Below, in pieces: positions 23,301 through 29,819 of a DNA stretch of 64,000 nt; the first letter of the stretch is position 1; every line of letters starts with the position of its first letter. The notes under the pieces were generated by a model. The model did not search any database. It worked only from the letters and a program-made list of their open reading frames with translations, and was not told the origin of the DNA. Location of the stretch: positions 8,264,501-8,328,500 of the forward strand of contig CM036753.1 in NCBI GenBank assembly GCA_020796225.1. Reading direction: 5' to 3'. The DNA comes from Arion vulgaris. Lineage: Eukaryota > Mollusca > Gastropoda > Stylommatophora > Arionidae. The position numbers and the translations under genes were made by a program.

Positions 23301-23613
23301 AAACACCCTTGTAGTGCAATCGCTGTCGATTGTACTACTGTTTTAAGGGCAAATGCAGTGAATGAAATGACGCATGGGATAGAAACTTCTAGAGTTCTTT
23401 GACTTGGTCGTGAATATTTAGAAGATAAACTTACCTTTCCAGCATCGATGTTTCCTAGCTGAACTTTCCTCCCAGACTCCCTCTTTGTGTTTTGATCTGA
23501 AAAAAGGTAGCAAAATGTCACTCTATTTGGTACTTTATATTTATTGTCATCTAACGTGAAATACTGTTGAGATTATACTTACTCAAAATGATTATTGGAA
23601 CTCCGCTCGCCAT
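1281..23613 (-). CDS. CCT3: CCT3, T-complex protein 1 subunit gamma (15 exons, C-terminal end off window)
   Basis: This gene encodes the gamma subunit of the cytosolic TRiC/CCT chaperonin, which folds actin, tubulin and other proteins using ATP. Fifteen exons (listed separately) join with correct phases and GT-AG introns to give 468 codons in 1404 nt. Visible group II chaperonin marks are LGP (residues 41-43), NDG (61-63), GDGT (92-95), the catalytic Asp in NLQDA (D394) and VPGGGATE (409-416). The reading matches animal CCT3 throughout, including SQNTKRES-like residues near the N-terminus. Animal CCT3 is about 545 residues, so the last ~75-80 residues must lie left of position 1. The start at 23613 was chosen because MASGVPIII aligns with the family N-terminus. 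One odd residue is Lys96, where the family has the second Thr of GDGTT. Introns range from 86 bp to about 3.4 kb and hold most of the repeats listed below. Confidence 0.97.
1690..2000 (-). mobile_element. SINE family D tail fragments, two pieces (CCT3 intron 14)
   Basis: About 1690-1815 and 1905-1995 both match the D tail in antisense (GTTTCAACCAGCGTTTACTG, TGTCCCCAGTCAAACC; TGTCCCCAATCAAAC). Confidence 0.65.
2100..2216 (-). mobile_element. Short LINE L7 fragment (CCT3 intron 14)
   Basis: Matches 42735-42845 (TCAATCTCTTCCATGGAATTG, GAGTCCGATATTT, CAGCAAAGTTC). Confidence 0.6.
2290..2341. repeat. (AT)n microsatellite (CCT3 intron 14)
   Basis: About 25 uninterrupted TA units. Confidence 0.97.
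2397..2623 (-). mobile_element. SINE family B, copy B1 (CCT3 intron 14)
   Basis: Bounded by TATACTT (2390-2396, 2624-2630). Shares the A-family core but has a different tail (GGCCTACTTGTAGG, ACTGGCACA, GATCACATAC). Head-to-head with A1. Confidence 0.82.
2644..2888 (+). mobile_element. SINE family A, copy A1 (CCT3 intron 14)
   Basis: Full copy with a 12-bp target-site duplication AATGTCATGATT (2632-2643, 2889-2900). The head GCCCGAGCGGTTACCGGG resembles the 5' part of tRNA-Leu/Ser. The core holds GTCGTAAGAGGCGACT. The 3' end is CGAACGCAAAGAAG. Confidence 0.88.
2991..3177 (-). CDS. CCT3: CCT3 exon 14 (catalytic Asp and GGGA motif)
   Basis: Completes Glu359, then residues 360-421 (YFTFLTECRNPKACTILL...). 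Carries D394 in NLQDA and the VPGGGATE motif of the equatorial domain. Phase 0 at the donor CAG|GTATAT. Confidence 0.98.
3756..3854 (-). CDS. CCT3: CCT3 exon 13
   Basis: Completes Arg326, then residues 327-358 (ACGATVANRTDELKEDDIG... to KIGD). The donor is GA|GTAAG and the acceptor ACATAG. Confidence 0.97.
4485..4585 (+). mobile_element. Short LINE 3' end (CCT3 intron 12)
   Basis: Matches the terminal ~100 bases of the element at 51110-51640 (GACCTCTGTGTGAGCTA, AAGACAGTGAAG, ATTGAATATATAGACAAATT). Confidence 0.65.
4855..5034 (-). CDS. CCT3: CCT3 exon 12
   Basis: Completes Ser266, then residues 267-325 (KILKLEEEYIEKIC... to SDNNRIG). Includes VITEKGVSDLAQHYL, diagnostic for CCT gamma. Confidence 0.98.
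5035..6141. other. CCT3 intron 11, no gene seen
   Basis: AT-rich intron sequence. I see no repeat family shared with the rest of the window and no coding signal beyond short chance frames. Confidence 0.6.
6142..6176 (-). CDS. CCT3: CCT3 exon 11 (35 nt)
   Basis: A very small exon giving residues 255-265 (TNIEISDEQDF) plus two bases of Ser266. The acceptor is TTTGCAG and the donor TC|GTAAGT. It aligns with the family segment before RILQMEEEY. Confidence 0.93.
6278..6946 (+). mobile_element. LINE remnant, family L2 (CCT3 intron 10)
   Basis: An open stretch of 222 codons with VEHFTYLSSKVSNNG, LTYSCESW, LDSFENKCLRKLLKVKW, RKRRWKYLGHVLRSDEK and RRRPKTTLRRT, ending FGTKGTN and a stop. These are the usual landmarks after the RT domain in RTE/Jockey-like LINEs. 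The RT active site itself is missing (5' truncation). Antisense to CCT3. Confidence 0.82.
7297..7550 (+). repeat. Family I repeat, copy 1 (CCT3 intron 10)
   Basis: Pairs with 60085-60330 over ~240 bp: CAAAGATTGACTTCATTGCA / CAAGGATTGACTTCAAAGCA, AATATTGCACAAAGCAC / AGTATTGCACAAGACAC, TTCGAAATGCAAG / TTCGGAATGCAAG. Type unknown. Confidence 0.6.
7960..8045 (+). repeat. Dispersed repeat M, copy 1 (CCT3 intron 10)
   Basis: CATCAGCATGCATACCCTT, AAAGAAACTGAG and GTCTGAATTGTA pair with 40330-40412. Confidence 0.45.
8224..8290 (-). CDS. CCT3: CCT3 exon 10
   Basis: Completes Arg232, then residues 233-254 (RIENPRILLLDCNLEYKKGESV). The donor GTG|GTACGC was chosen because the alternative site one unit earlier would open a stop across the junction. 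Confidence 0.93.
8477..8789 (-). mobile_element. tRNA-derived SINE family F, copy F1 (CCT3 intron 9)
   Basis: Perfect 12-bp duplication TATTTCCACTTC (8465-8476, 8790-8801). Read on the minus strand, the head has an A-box-like CTAGAGTAGTTGATAGTAGC. A B-box-like GGTTCGAACC is clear in the sister copy F2; F1 has lost a base there. The middle carries CTCTGAAGTCGGAG and a GGCGAGGGA block. Confidence 0.87.
9030..9300 (+). repeat. Dispersed repeat J, copy 1 (CCT3 intron 9)
   Basis: Pairs with 31890-32165: TCAGAAGTTCCTATCTTTAGC, TGTGACCTGTGTGACTTGC, GGGTCATTTGTTTGGTGG. Type unknown. Confidence 0.5.
9955..10812 (+). mobile_element. LINE 3' end, family L3, split by an insertion (CCT3 intron 9)
   Basis: Parts 9955-10151 and 10677-10812. 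It encodes remnants of a 'FGHIK.H..LE..ILEG+V..R..RPR..LQDI' tail and ends in TTGATGATGATG. Close relatives lie at 47440-47718 and 57930-58820. It is interrupted by the element at 10152-10676. Confidence 0.8.
10152..10676 (-). mobile_element. Internally deleted LINE (L4) with 13-bp target-site duplication
   Basis: Bounded by AGACCAAGAAGAT at 10139-10151 and 10677-10689. The 3' part encodes a LINE C-terminus (KKRRWKWL, KRKKGRPRTTWRGMMEEEL, ARDRRAWKVL) and ends in a (TAAG)n tail. The other end carries non-RT sequence resembling a 5' region, joined directly to the 3' end, so most of the element body is missing. The internal deletion is inferred. Confidence 0.7.
11145..11227 (-). CDS. CCT3: CCT3 exon 9
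   Basis: Residues 205-231 (IPGGMIEDSKVLKGIMVNKD...) plus two bases. The donor is AG|GTGAGA. Intron 8 is short at 225 bp. Confidence 0.97.
11453..11558 (-). CDS. CCT3: CCT3 exon 8
   Basis: Completes Trp169, then residues 170-204 (MDLACEIALDATVTVA... to AKVEK). The acceptor is GTTTCAG and the donor GAGAAG|GTAAGT. Confidence 0.97.
11925..12150 (+). mobile_element. SINE family D tail copy (CCT3 intron 7)
   Basis: Contains GGACAGCCAAAGAC, CTGGCTGAAACCGGACAC and GGATAAGCTCCAAATGGAGC, and ends in a GA-rich run. The head is absent. Confidence 0.72.
12285..12395 (-). mobile_element. Short LINE 3' end (CCT3 intron 7)
   Basis: Same terminal segment as 51110-51210, more diverged (TTGTCTATGTATTCAA, AGAGGTCTGTGTAGTTTTT). 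Confidence 0.55.
12616..12832 (-). mobile_element. SINE family D, 5'-truncated, perfect 12-bp duplication (CCT3 intron 7)
   Basis: Bounded by AATTTAGTGTTT (12604-12615, 12833-12844). Lacks the head and core, so the truncation happened at insertion. Confidence 0.86.
12870..13065 (+). mobile_element. Family C repeat, 5' half, diverged (CCT3 intron 7)
   Basis: TTTCCAGAAATCCCTAATCT, CAATGTAGATTAAGTTCCTAG and GTCTTATTGAAGATGAACAA line up with the C copy at 18045. Confidence 0.6.
13143..13223 (-). CDS. CCT3: CCT3 exon 7
   Basis: Completes Ala142, then residues 143-168 (IPVDYNNKEEMLKII...). The donor TG|GTAGGT splits Trp169. Reading through would hit TAG at once, so the donor position is fixed. 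Confidence 0.95.
13383..14678. mobile_element. Probable piggyBac-type non-autonomous element at TTAA (CCT3 intron 6)
   Basis: Starts TTAACCCTTCAAGTGCTGAGC (13383) and ends GCTAAAGGGTTAA (to 14678), i.e. CCCTT ends flanked by TTAA on both sides, as piggyBac elements have. The terminal repeats match only over the first few bases and no transposase is readable, so the call is tentative. Confidence 0.45.
13960..14734 (+). repeat. 60-bp direct repeat pair, one inside and one just outside the piggyBac-type element
   Basis: 13960-14019 and 14675-14734 both read TTAAGTGGCTCTTCGACATA and onward, differing at one base. A 25-bp repeat starting CTGTTGAAACCGGATTCAAT (13939-13963, 14030-14054) brackets the inner copy. 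Confidence 0.85.
14070..14123. repeat. Inverted repeat, 19-bp arms
   Basis: Arms 14070-14088 and 14104-14123 (GCGATATATCGGTTCAGAG and its near-complement). Each arm also holds the palindrome CGATATATCG. Confidence 0.85.
14740..14995. other. CCT3 intron 6 remainder
   Basis: Nothing recognisable besides the splice signals of exon 6. Confidence 0.55.
15000..15120 (-). CDS. CCT3: CCT3 exon 6
   Basis: Completes Ala102, then residues 103-141 (GEVLSVAEQFIQQQMHPT...). The donor is GC|GTAAGT and the acceptor CTACAG. Confidence 0.97.
15121..16349. other. CCT3 intron 5, no gene seen
   Basis: No shared repeat family was recognised. The intron may hold old, unrecognised element sequence. Confidence 0.5.
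16350..16446 (-). CDS. CCT3: CCT3 exon 5 (nucleotide-binding motif)
   Basis: Residues 70-101 plus one base. It contains the chaperonin nucleotide-binding motif, read here as GDGTKS, where the family has GDGTT. The codon is AAG. Flanking residues are all as expected, so the frame is secure. Confidence 0.96.
16447..18040. other. CCT3 intron 4, left part
   Basis: AT-rich. Near 17860 AAGTGCTCAGCGGTCAGA resembles the left end of the piggyBac-type element in intron 6, but no second end or TTAA pair could be matched. Confidence 0.4.
18045..18705 (+). mobile_element. Family C repeat, interrupted by SINE A2 (CCT3 intron 4)
   Basis: 5' half 18045-18280 (CCAGAGATCCCCAATATCAG, GAGTTCCTAGTCCTA, AAAATTCATTAGAAAGA) and 3' half 18534-18705 (TACAATGCTACAGAG, TTCCTGTGTAAGAAAGAGAT, ending TATCAACCAATC). 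Whether it is a SINE or the 3' end of a LINE is not settled. Confidence 0.75.
18281..18533 (-). mobile_element. SINE family A, copy A2, inside a family C repeat
   Basis: Antisense copy bounded by AGATTTT (18274-18280, 18534-18540). It interrupts the family C element at 18045-18705. Confidence 0.82.
18794..18856 (-). CDS. CCT3: CCT3 exon 4
   Basis: Residues 49-69 (MLMDPMGGIV...AILRE), including the conserved NDG motif. The acceptor is AACAG and the donor GAA|GTAAGT. Confidence 0.97.
18937..19000 (+). mobile_element. Family H 3' fragment (CCT3 intron 3)
   Basis: TGCAAAAATCAGAAGCGCC, then TTGAATTCATAACGAGAGAG and GCAAGAAG. Confidence 0.5.
19335..19560 (+). mobile_element. Older tRNA-derived SINE (CCT3 intron 3)
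   Basis: CTGTAGCTTAGCGGTAG fits a tRNA A box, and GTTTCAAACTCC a slightly decayed B box 35-40 bases later. The body after GCGGGCAAG is unlike the other SINEs here. The end is uncertain; no duplication seen. Confidence 0.6.
19969..20019 (-). CDS. CCT3: CCT3 exon 3
   Basis: Residues 32-48 (TVADIIRTCLGPRSMLK), which carry the LGP nucleotide-contact motif. The acceptor is TTTGCAG and the donor AAG|GTATG. Confidence 0.97.
20085..20125 (-). mobile_element. Short SINE D 3' end (CCT3 intron 2)
   Basis: CT-rich run then CTAGACTGATGAACCAGATTT, the antisense D terminus. Confidence 0.45.
20350..20640 (-). mobile_element. RNase H-type LINE fragment (CCT3 intron 2)
   Basis: Encodes VTQWIPSHCNINRNEQADKL, the RNase H C-terminal signature (W-P-x-H ... 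G-N-E-x-A-D), here with R in place of the usual G. Confidence 0.75.
21000..21310 (-). mobile_element. RNase H-type LINE 3' fragment (CCT3 intron 2)
   Basis: Frames read FRLRTGLNR and a CACGQRAEHILQDC tail, as in the large element's 3' region. It may belong to the same insertion as 20350-20640 with material between lost or replaced. Confidence 0.65.
21568..21796 (+). mobile_element. SINE family B, copy B2 (CCT3 intron 2)
   Basis: Bounded by GATCAGAGA (21559-21567, 21797-21805). Confidence 0.85.
22085..22240 (+). mobile_element. Family C repeat, old 5' half (CCT3 intron 2)
   Basis: Weak but ordered matches: TTGATCCCTGATTTCAGGG, GCAGATGGACTATAAAAACA, TTCATGTTCAAATTGGGCATG. Confidence 0.45.
22250..23434. 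other. CCT3 intron 2, right part
   Basis: AT-rich single-copy-looking sequence; short frames only. Confidence 0.5.
23435..23496 (-). CDS. CCT3: CCT3 exon 2
   Basis: Residues 11-31 (NQNTKRES...IDAGK). The acceptor is TTTTTTCAG and the donor AAAG|GTAAG. Ends in phase 0. Confidence 0.97.
23583..23613 (-). CDS. CCT3: CCT3 exon 1
   Basis: Codes for residues 1-10 (MASGVPIIIL) plus the first base of codon 11. The donor is A|GTAAGT. The start context is AGCATGG. Intron 1 (23497-23582) is only 86 bp. Confidence 0.93.
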
Positions 23614-23740
23614 GCTTGTGCTTGCCGGTAGATACAGAAAGACCAGTTTTCGAACGCGCGAACAACTATACTATGTGTGGTCAAGATGATCTTCTTTCTT
23701 AAATGTATTCACTTTATAGTTTAGCTTAAAAGAATTTCTT
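23614..23740 (-). promoter_or_regulatory. CCT3: CCT3 5' UTR and core promoter region
   Basis: This is the sequence directly upstream of the CCT3 start codon. It is richer in CG than its surroundings, with CGCGCG near 23656 beside a TTCGAA. No TATA box is evident. The assignment rests on position; no transcription start can be read from sequence alone. Confidence 0.45.
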
Positions 23741-23989
23741 ATGTTTAAAAATTTTAATATTTTCTAAAATGCTAATGCATATTTATAACATTTTTTAAGA
23801 GTCACGCGTTAATAAAAGCTTTGCAAATTTATATACATATTTTCTGGCATACGGTTATTTTCACGAACACGGCGAAACTTTGGCCACGGTTGATATATAT
23901 ATCGATAGCATTCAGATCACATGATCGACTATATTACATTTAAAGAATCACAAATTATCATAAACAGCTGCAATACTTTAACGAACTCC

Positions 23990-24345
23990 TCAATCTACAA
24001 TAAAAGGACCACTTCAACACTCAAGAAAACACAATAAACATAAATACCGAGCAGAACAAAGTATAACACTTTCGGGGATTAGAAATCCTGTACATATCAA
24101 TCTCAAAAATGAAGACATGAAAAAAGTGGGAACAACATCGGTACTGAACTTCATCAAGAAACAACAAAGTAAATGATAGGGGCACATAAGCAGTTTAGCA
24201 AGACAGTACGTCTCAAATAGCATTGTTACTCTGATACAGTAAGAAAAAAGCACAAAGACCGTCCACGCAAAAAGTGAACCTCAGAAATAACAGAGTGGAA
24301 AAAATATATTTGTGAAGCGCACGCTAAAGCCCGTTCCATAAATCA
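23990..24345 (+). mobile_element. Degraded LINE fragment, family L1
   Basis: A decayed coding stretch near 24100 reads NEDMKKVGTTSVLNFIKKQQ, which lines up with NEEIRRTVGTTPAIRFIEKQR of the copy at 80. It lies just upstream of the CCT3 promoter. Confidence 0.5.
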
Positions 24346-24534
24346 CTTATTACCCTGACCCTCAGGCAAAACAAGATCAGAGAAAAGACCGGAAGAAGAA
24401 AAACATCATCCAGTAGCTTTTCCTGTACATAACTTTTCCACCAAAATATAAATTTACTCTATCAAAGACCAGATATCCAGTGTCAGCTGCTAGCACGTTC
24501 TAGTAATCCATCTCATCTTATATCAATCTTCGCC

Positions 24535-24740
24535 CGCGTGCCCAGCGTGTTCGTAGCGCGTTGGACTGTGGGTGACTAGCCCTCTGTGTGTACGGTTCAA
24601 TTCCGTGGGCAGGCAGAAAAAGCCACAGATTCCCCAGATTCACGGTGTTCGTGGCACCGAACCGAAGGGTTACGATGTCCATGGCACCGAGCCGAAGAGC
24701 TGAAAAGCTCAAGTGCTTCTGGATTGGAAAAAAAAAAAAA
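24535..24740 (+). mobile_element. Young tRNA-derived SINE with poly(A) tail
   Basis: Bounded by the perfect 15-bp duplication ATATCAATCTTCGCC (24520-24534, 24741-24755). The head has an A-box-like AGCGTGTTCGTAGCGCG and a perfect B box GGTTCAATTCC, followed by GTGGGCAGG. The body (GGTGTTCGTGGCACCGAACC ...) is followed by an A run. It shares no core with families A-H. Confidence 0.9.
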
Positions 24741-24849
24741 ATATCAATCTTCGCCTTGGCCAATCGCTTTTCCTGAACTCCACCACCACCAATCACTGTT
24801 CTTCAGTTATGATTTCTTATTGAATAGATCTGTTTGTTTCATTCTTTGT

Positions 24850-25300
24850 TGACATTTTGTCAAATCTTATATAACATATAAAAACTAAGCTTTGGGAAAC
24901 ATGACAGACCTGAAGCTGACTGCCCAATTTGTGGTCCACAGTAAACTAAGCACATGACCAGAAACGACGCGGTACAGACGAGTAGAATCGTAGTGATTGC
25001 TTCTGCACGTCTCTCCCGTTGCTAGCGCCGAATGAAACGACCCTCTAAAATATATGTATGCAGCCCCAGTCCAGTGTTTCCCGGGGACAGGAAAATGCAG
25101 AGTAGACATTGCAAATTGCCAAGTGCCGACACGCGACCCGAAACGGCTGAGAATACTCCTATTCATGAATAAACTCATAGTTGATAGAAAAGTAATGCCG
25201 ATAATGCAGATGGATGACCGATACAATCTCAAACATTGGCGAACACGATATTTTTCGGACCTACTCTAGTAAGATGTGTCCACGTGACAAATCCATCCGT
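24850..25300. other. Higher-GC single-copy-looking segment
   Basis: Holds a 115-codon minus-strand frame (25232-24885) with no recognised domain. No matching repeat elsewhere in the window. Confidence 0.35.
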
Positions 25301-25309
25301 CCCACAATT

Positions 25310-25465
25310 TAGGGAATGCAACCCTAGTAAATAACATGATGGCAAGAAATCGGTTGTGCTGGCCTAGTCACTATAGGCGCATAACTTGGCACAATCGCTC
25401 TTAGGCTCAGATCACATACAAACCACAATAAGTGGTCGATATGGAGCGTTTACAGAAAGAAGCTT
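25310..25465 (+). mobile_element. SINE family B, 5'-truncated copy B3
   Basis: Only the tail half remains (CTAGTAAATAA, TGTGCTGGCCTA, CTTAGGCTCAGATCACATAC). Confidence 0.75.
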
Positions 25466-25689
25466 CTCAGCTTTGCATGGACATTTTTCTAACCATAAAG
25501 ATTCTCTGGTCGACCCAACTTCATTTTGGTACCAGAGAAACACTGGAAGTAAAAGTGGCCGACGTGTTGAAGAACCTCCTTCCCCCAACCTGAATAATGT
25601 ATTATGGTCGTTCCATGTTAACTGGAGATGTTATTGTAACTTCTTGTGTTGATGATTCGATTGTTTTGTGGATGCTATGGTTAACATCA

Positions 25690-26260
25690 CTGCGGCTGAC
25701 TTTACTTTGCAGTGTTTGTCTGGTACCCAACAGAGGCTGGGTTGACCCAAGAGTCGTTTATAGTACAACAAATCCCGTTCTTCTTCTTTGTGATCGGTTT
25801 AGAATGCTCATCTAAACCATAAGATGGGTTGTTTCTATGAAGCTGCATATGAGTTCCTCATAGCTTGCTTTATAAGCTTCGTTCATGAGACAATGTCCCA
25901 TTTCATTGGCGTGCGTGTGGTGGAAAGGACTGCAGGACGTGCTCTGGAGTTTGTGTTTCAGTCTGAGCATGCTTTATTCTATGCCTGTGATGGTTGAGAA
26001 TGCAGTGTCCTGAGACGAACAATTGTTGTGTGTTCTCTATTTAGTTTGCTGATGGGATATTGTGGGTGTTTGCTGTGGGTGTGTTGCTTTCACCACTCTT
26101 TGTATTTTCGTTTGATGTGCGTTTTGGTATCTGGTAGTGACACTGGGTGTTTGTGTTGTATCAATTTTGTTCCCTCCTTAGACAGCTTGTCTGCTCTCTC
26201 ATTTCATGATATGCACAGTGAGCTGGTATCCATACTAGTGGAAATATGCCGTAGAAATTA
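25690..26260 (-). mobile_element. RNase H-type LINE 3' fragment
   Basis: Minus-strand WIPAHC near 26225 followed by a decayed tail toward 25690. Stops and frameshifts are frequent. Confidence 0.55.
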
Positions 26261-26354
26261 CGTGGTTCCGGGTCAGCTTCGACCAAAACTTTTCGATGTG
26301 CACATGGTATGACTACAGGAAACCCTGATCATTTACTTGGTGATCTAAATTACA

Positions 26355-26510
26355 ACAACCTCTGAAGTCGGAGTAAGCTTTCCTGAATGGCTTGGGGCAC
26401 TTGTAACGATGGAAGCAAACTTCATGCAAAAACTAGTCAGAGGTGCCATATTAGGCACCATGACTGTGTGAATTCATTGCTGGCGAGCGGAAAAGAAAAA
26501 CAGAGAACGC
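26355..26510 (+). mobile_element. Family H repeat, diverged copy
   Basis: CCTCTGAAGTCGGAG at the left and GTGAATTCATTGCTGGCGAGC at the right, with GGCACCATGACTG between. Confidence 0.55.
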
Positions 26511-26516
26511 AAATTT

Positions 26517-26692
26517 CCTAACCACTGTACTACGACTTTCAAACTATTATCTAATCACTGTACTACACGACTTTCAAACTATTATCTAATCACTGTACTA
26601 CACGACTTTCAAACTATTATCTAATCACTGTACTACACGACTTTCAAACTATTATCTAATCACTGTACTACATGGCTTTCAAACTATTTTCT
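26517..26692. repeat. 35-bp tandem array, about five copies
   Basis: Unit CTAATCACTGTACTACACGA followed by CTTTCAAACTATTAT; the first and last copies are diverged. Confidence 0.93.
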
Positions 26693-26762
26693 AACCAAGT
26701 AATGAAACTCGTTAACAGTGACCAGCTGGAAACAAAAGTAGTAAGTAATTTTGTCAAGATAA

Positions 26763-27000
26763 GCATATCATCATGTGCCGTGCCGGCTGGCGTAGGCGAT
26801 CATGGATCTCCACAGATCTCTGGTGTTTGCTATCATCTCAGATGTTGACGTTCTTCCATGCCATGAAGTCAGGCTATCAAAATTTTCTCTCTCTGTCTCG
26901 TCTCCCCTCGATTTTACCAGTTGTTACAATGTGCTCTAAACTTCCCTTTCTCATCACATGCCCGAAAAATGACCAGTCCCCCAAAGTACTGGAGAGTTTG
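26763..27000 (-). mobile_element. LINE 3' end, family L8
   Basis: Minus-strand frames read FFGHVMRKGSLEHIVTTGKI and an end near DRLRQPARH. The pattern GHVMRK...LEHIVTTGKIEG is a common LINE tail. Copies also lie at 56487-56620 and 62455-62595. Confidence 0.72.
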
Positions 27001-27639
27001 AGAAATGCCTTTATGACATCTCAATATAGGGAAACTCCCAACTGCACCTCCTCGTCGTGGGAGACGGACAACGCAGCATAGGGAACGAGTATCTAACGGT
27101 ATAAGTGGACACTTCTGCTGTCGGTCAGAGAGGGGACTACTTGTCCTGACAACCTCAAATGGTTGTCCAAGACGAAGAATAGCTCATGTGGATGGCAAGG
27201 GAAACACCACATTACTTTCCCAAGAAAAGCACAGGATAATCAAATGACAGTCATTTTCAACGTAGTAGAAGATCAAACTCAAAATAGTTTTATAATTTTT
27301 TTAATTTACTTAAAAAAAAACCAAACAGAAATGTCGTTCATGATGAGAAGACAATACTCATTCATATTTCATATTCAAACTCAACAAAGCAATGAATACC
27401 CTGTAAGTTAGAATGAAATCAAATCACAAGATGAACACATCCAACATACACACTTTAAAGACATATGTACCAGTGAGAAGTGACCTACAGCATATACACA
27501 CGTTAACTAGGCAGAAACATGGACTGGAAAGTACATACTCAAGGACCTAGAACAAATAAAGTGTGTATAACATGTACATTCCATCTTAATGGGACGTAAA
27601 CAACAACATAACTAGGTAGAAACATATGTTTTATTATAG

Positions 27640-27900
27640 TAGAGACTTTCTATTTTTGTAGAAAGTATTAGTAGGATTATGTTGTATTTTTGTAGAAAGT
27701 ACTAGTAGGTTGTTGCTATTTTTGTAGAAAGTACTAGTAGGTTGTTGCTATTTTTGTAGAAAGTACTAGTAGGACATGTTGCTATTTTTGTAGAAAGTAC
27801 TAGTAGGACATGTTGCTATTTTTGTAGAAAGTACTAGTAGGATATGTTGCTATTTTTGTAGAAAGTACTAGTAGGAATGTTGCTATTTTTGTAGACAGCT
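27640..27900. repeat. ~34-38-bp tandem array, about eight copies
   Basis: Unit TGCTATTTTTGTAGAAAGTA then CTAGTAGGACATGT, with small length changes between units. Confidence 0.93.
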
Positions 27901-27909
27901 ATGTAAAGT

Positions 27910-28200
27910 ACTATTTGATGGATTAATGATGTAAAACTTGTACATATAAAGATATGCAGTCATATTCATTTTGTATGCTAGGTGAAATCAAACATGACAA
28001 TTATCACTAAAGTGTGAATGTGGAATCTACAATTATCTCTGATCTGAGTTACAGAAATGTAGTATTAAGATACAGTGAATGAGATGACAGAAGTATGTTT
28101 GTCTATGTTTGTAAACCATAGCTGATCAAGACCATACTCCACCTTCAAGTGATGGCTCTGACAACAGAATTTCATCACTAGTCTGGTTAAGTGAGTAAGA
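27910..28200. other. No feature seen
   Basis: AT-rich sequence between a minisatellite and a family H copy. Confidence 0.5.
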
Positions 28201-28204
28201 ATTT

Positions 28205-28320
28205 CTCTTCATTCGCCAGCTATGAATTCAGGCGTAACCAGGATGCCTAGTATGGCCCTTCTGATTTTTGCATGCATGCTTGCTTTCCTTATTATCAGTG
28301 TCCCCTAGTGAATAAGAACT
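28205..28320 (-). mobile_element. Family H repeat, antisense copy
   Basis: GCTATGAATTCAGGCGTAACC and TTATTATCAGTGTCCCC are the antisense H blocks. Confidence 0.65.
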
Positions 28321-28679
28321 GAAAAGCAAAGATAAATCCACTCCCTGAAAATGCACTGCTGAAAACATGTTTTCAAAAGGCACAGGTATCATAGCCTCTC
28401 TGCATATGGAAACACAACATAAATGTCCTTAATGTTACACACATAATTTAGATACATGAAACTCCAAACAGTTCAAACTGGTCATTTTGTTGAATTTCCA
28501 CTATAAAAGTGGAACTATATTAGAACATACATGTGCATCTTTTTACTCTCAACATTTTTATGTCACAATTTTAATTGTTTTTTAAAAATGATGTAGAAAC
28601 AATGACATACAATAAACATACTGACTGCCTGTCTTCATTTAGTTTAATTTCAGTTTTGTGTTCACTGCCGCAAGTAGCT

Positions 28680-28805
28680 GCTATTAAATAAAAAACAACA
28701 TGTCGTTACTGCCTGTAATACCGATTTTTACGGTGTAGGACAGCGGGCACATGAGCCTGAGGAATTTAATGGCCGCATGGCTAGTGCAGTCAAAGCGAAA
28801 CTATG
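28680..28805 (+). repeat. Fragment related to repeat K
   Basis: ACATGTCGTTACTG, GTAATACC, GAATTTAATGGCC and GCATGGCTAGTGCAGT match 52990-53090. Confidence 0.5.
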
Positions 28806-28901
28806 CTCCAGACAGATACTATTAGATGGTGACATAATTTTTACAATTTGGCTAAGCAAACCATTTGAGTCATTCACTACTCTTAATGAAATCAGCGTTT
28901 C

Positions 28902-28990
28902 TCAACTGGGGTTTCTCTGAACCCTAGGGTTCTACGAGAAAGTCACTAGTGTGGTTTCTGTGAGAAATCGTGATAAATAGGATAATCATA
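28902..28990. mobile_element. Possible hAT end fragment
   Basis: CAGCGTTTCTCAACTGGGG resembles a hAT terminal repeat; the other end was not found. Confidence 0.3.
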
Positions 28991-29109
28991 TTATTAAAAC
29001 CATTTATGTTTTTAATTTCATCATCATCAAATAGCTTGTCCTGAGCATAAATTTCCCCCCCTCCTAACAGTCTGTCGGAATTTCTCTCTTATAGGCCCGA
29101 TGTCCTGCC

Positions 29110-29450
29110 TTTGCAGTTGTCATGCTCAAATCATCACTTACATCTCAAATCCATCTTCTCTGTGGTCTTCCTCTTCTCCTGGATGCCTCCTTCCATAATG
29201 GTCTTCTCCAACCCTTTGTGTTTCTTTATATCTCCTAAATACTTCCATTTTCTTATTCTTATTTGTAGCATCAGCAAGTTTTCTTTGATTTTTAGTTCTT
29301 TCTGGATAAATCTTTTGTTCTCTTTTCTGTCCATGATACGTAGAGGGTTCTTCTGTAATACTTATAAAGAAAAGCCATATATGTTTTTCCACTGCCTTGT
29401 TAAATGTCCATGATTCACACCCACATGTTGCCACTGGGAATATGTATGTT
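29110..29450 (-). mobile_element. LINE fragment, family L5
   Basis: Minus-strand remnants read CESWTFNKAV and TEEPSTYHGQKRE in broken frames. It matches the plus-strand copy at 50340-51030. Confidence 0.72.
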
Positions 29451-29819
29451 CTTAGTATTCCAATTTTTGTTTTCCTATCAGTTTCATTCCATAATGTTTT
29501 ACTTGTTTAAATTATACTATAAAGTATAACAAATTCTTGAAACATTCCTCAATATTATAATAAGATTAATAGATAATACTAATGATATATAATATTATTT
29601 CACAAGTTCTGCAAGGGTACAAATGTTGAGAAAGGATGTCTTTAATGTTATGATCATCCCTCTATTCTCACAGTCCCAATAATATCATGTAATTCTTAGC
29701 TACCATATATCAACTCTAACAACAAAATTTTTGATTTGAAAATAAAGCTCAAATCATTCAGATGCTAGTATTTAATTTTCAACATTATGTAAAAAAACTA
29801 TGTACTGCCTCATTCTTCT

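Noticed and set aside
24535..24620. Possible functional tRNA gene
   Set aside because: The anticodon arm does not fold and the sequence continues into a SINE body with a poly(A) tail.
24885..25232. 115-codon minus-strand open frame
   Set aside because: No recognised domain, no promoter or splice evidence, and no conservation can be judged here.
26517..28000. Regularly repeated units that might suggest a CRISPR-like array
   Set aside because: Units are directly adjacent without unique spacers, in a eukaryotic genome.
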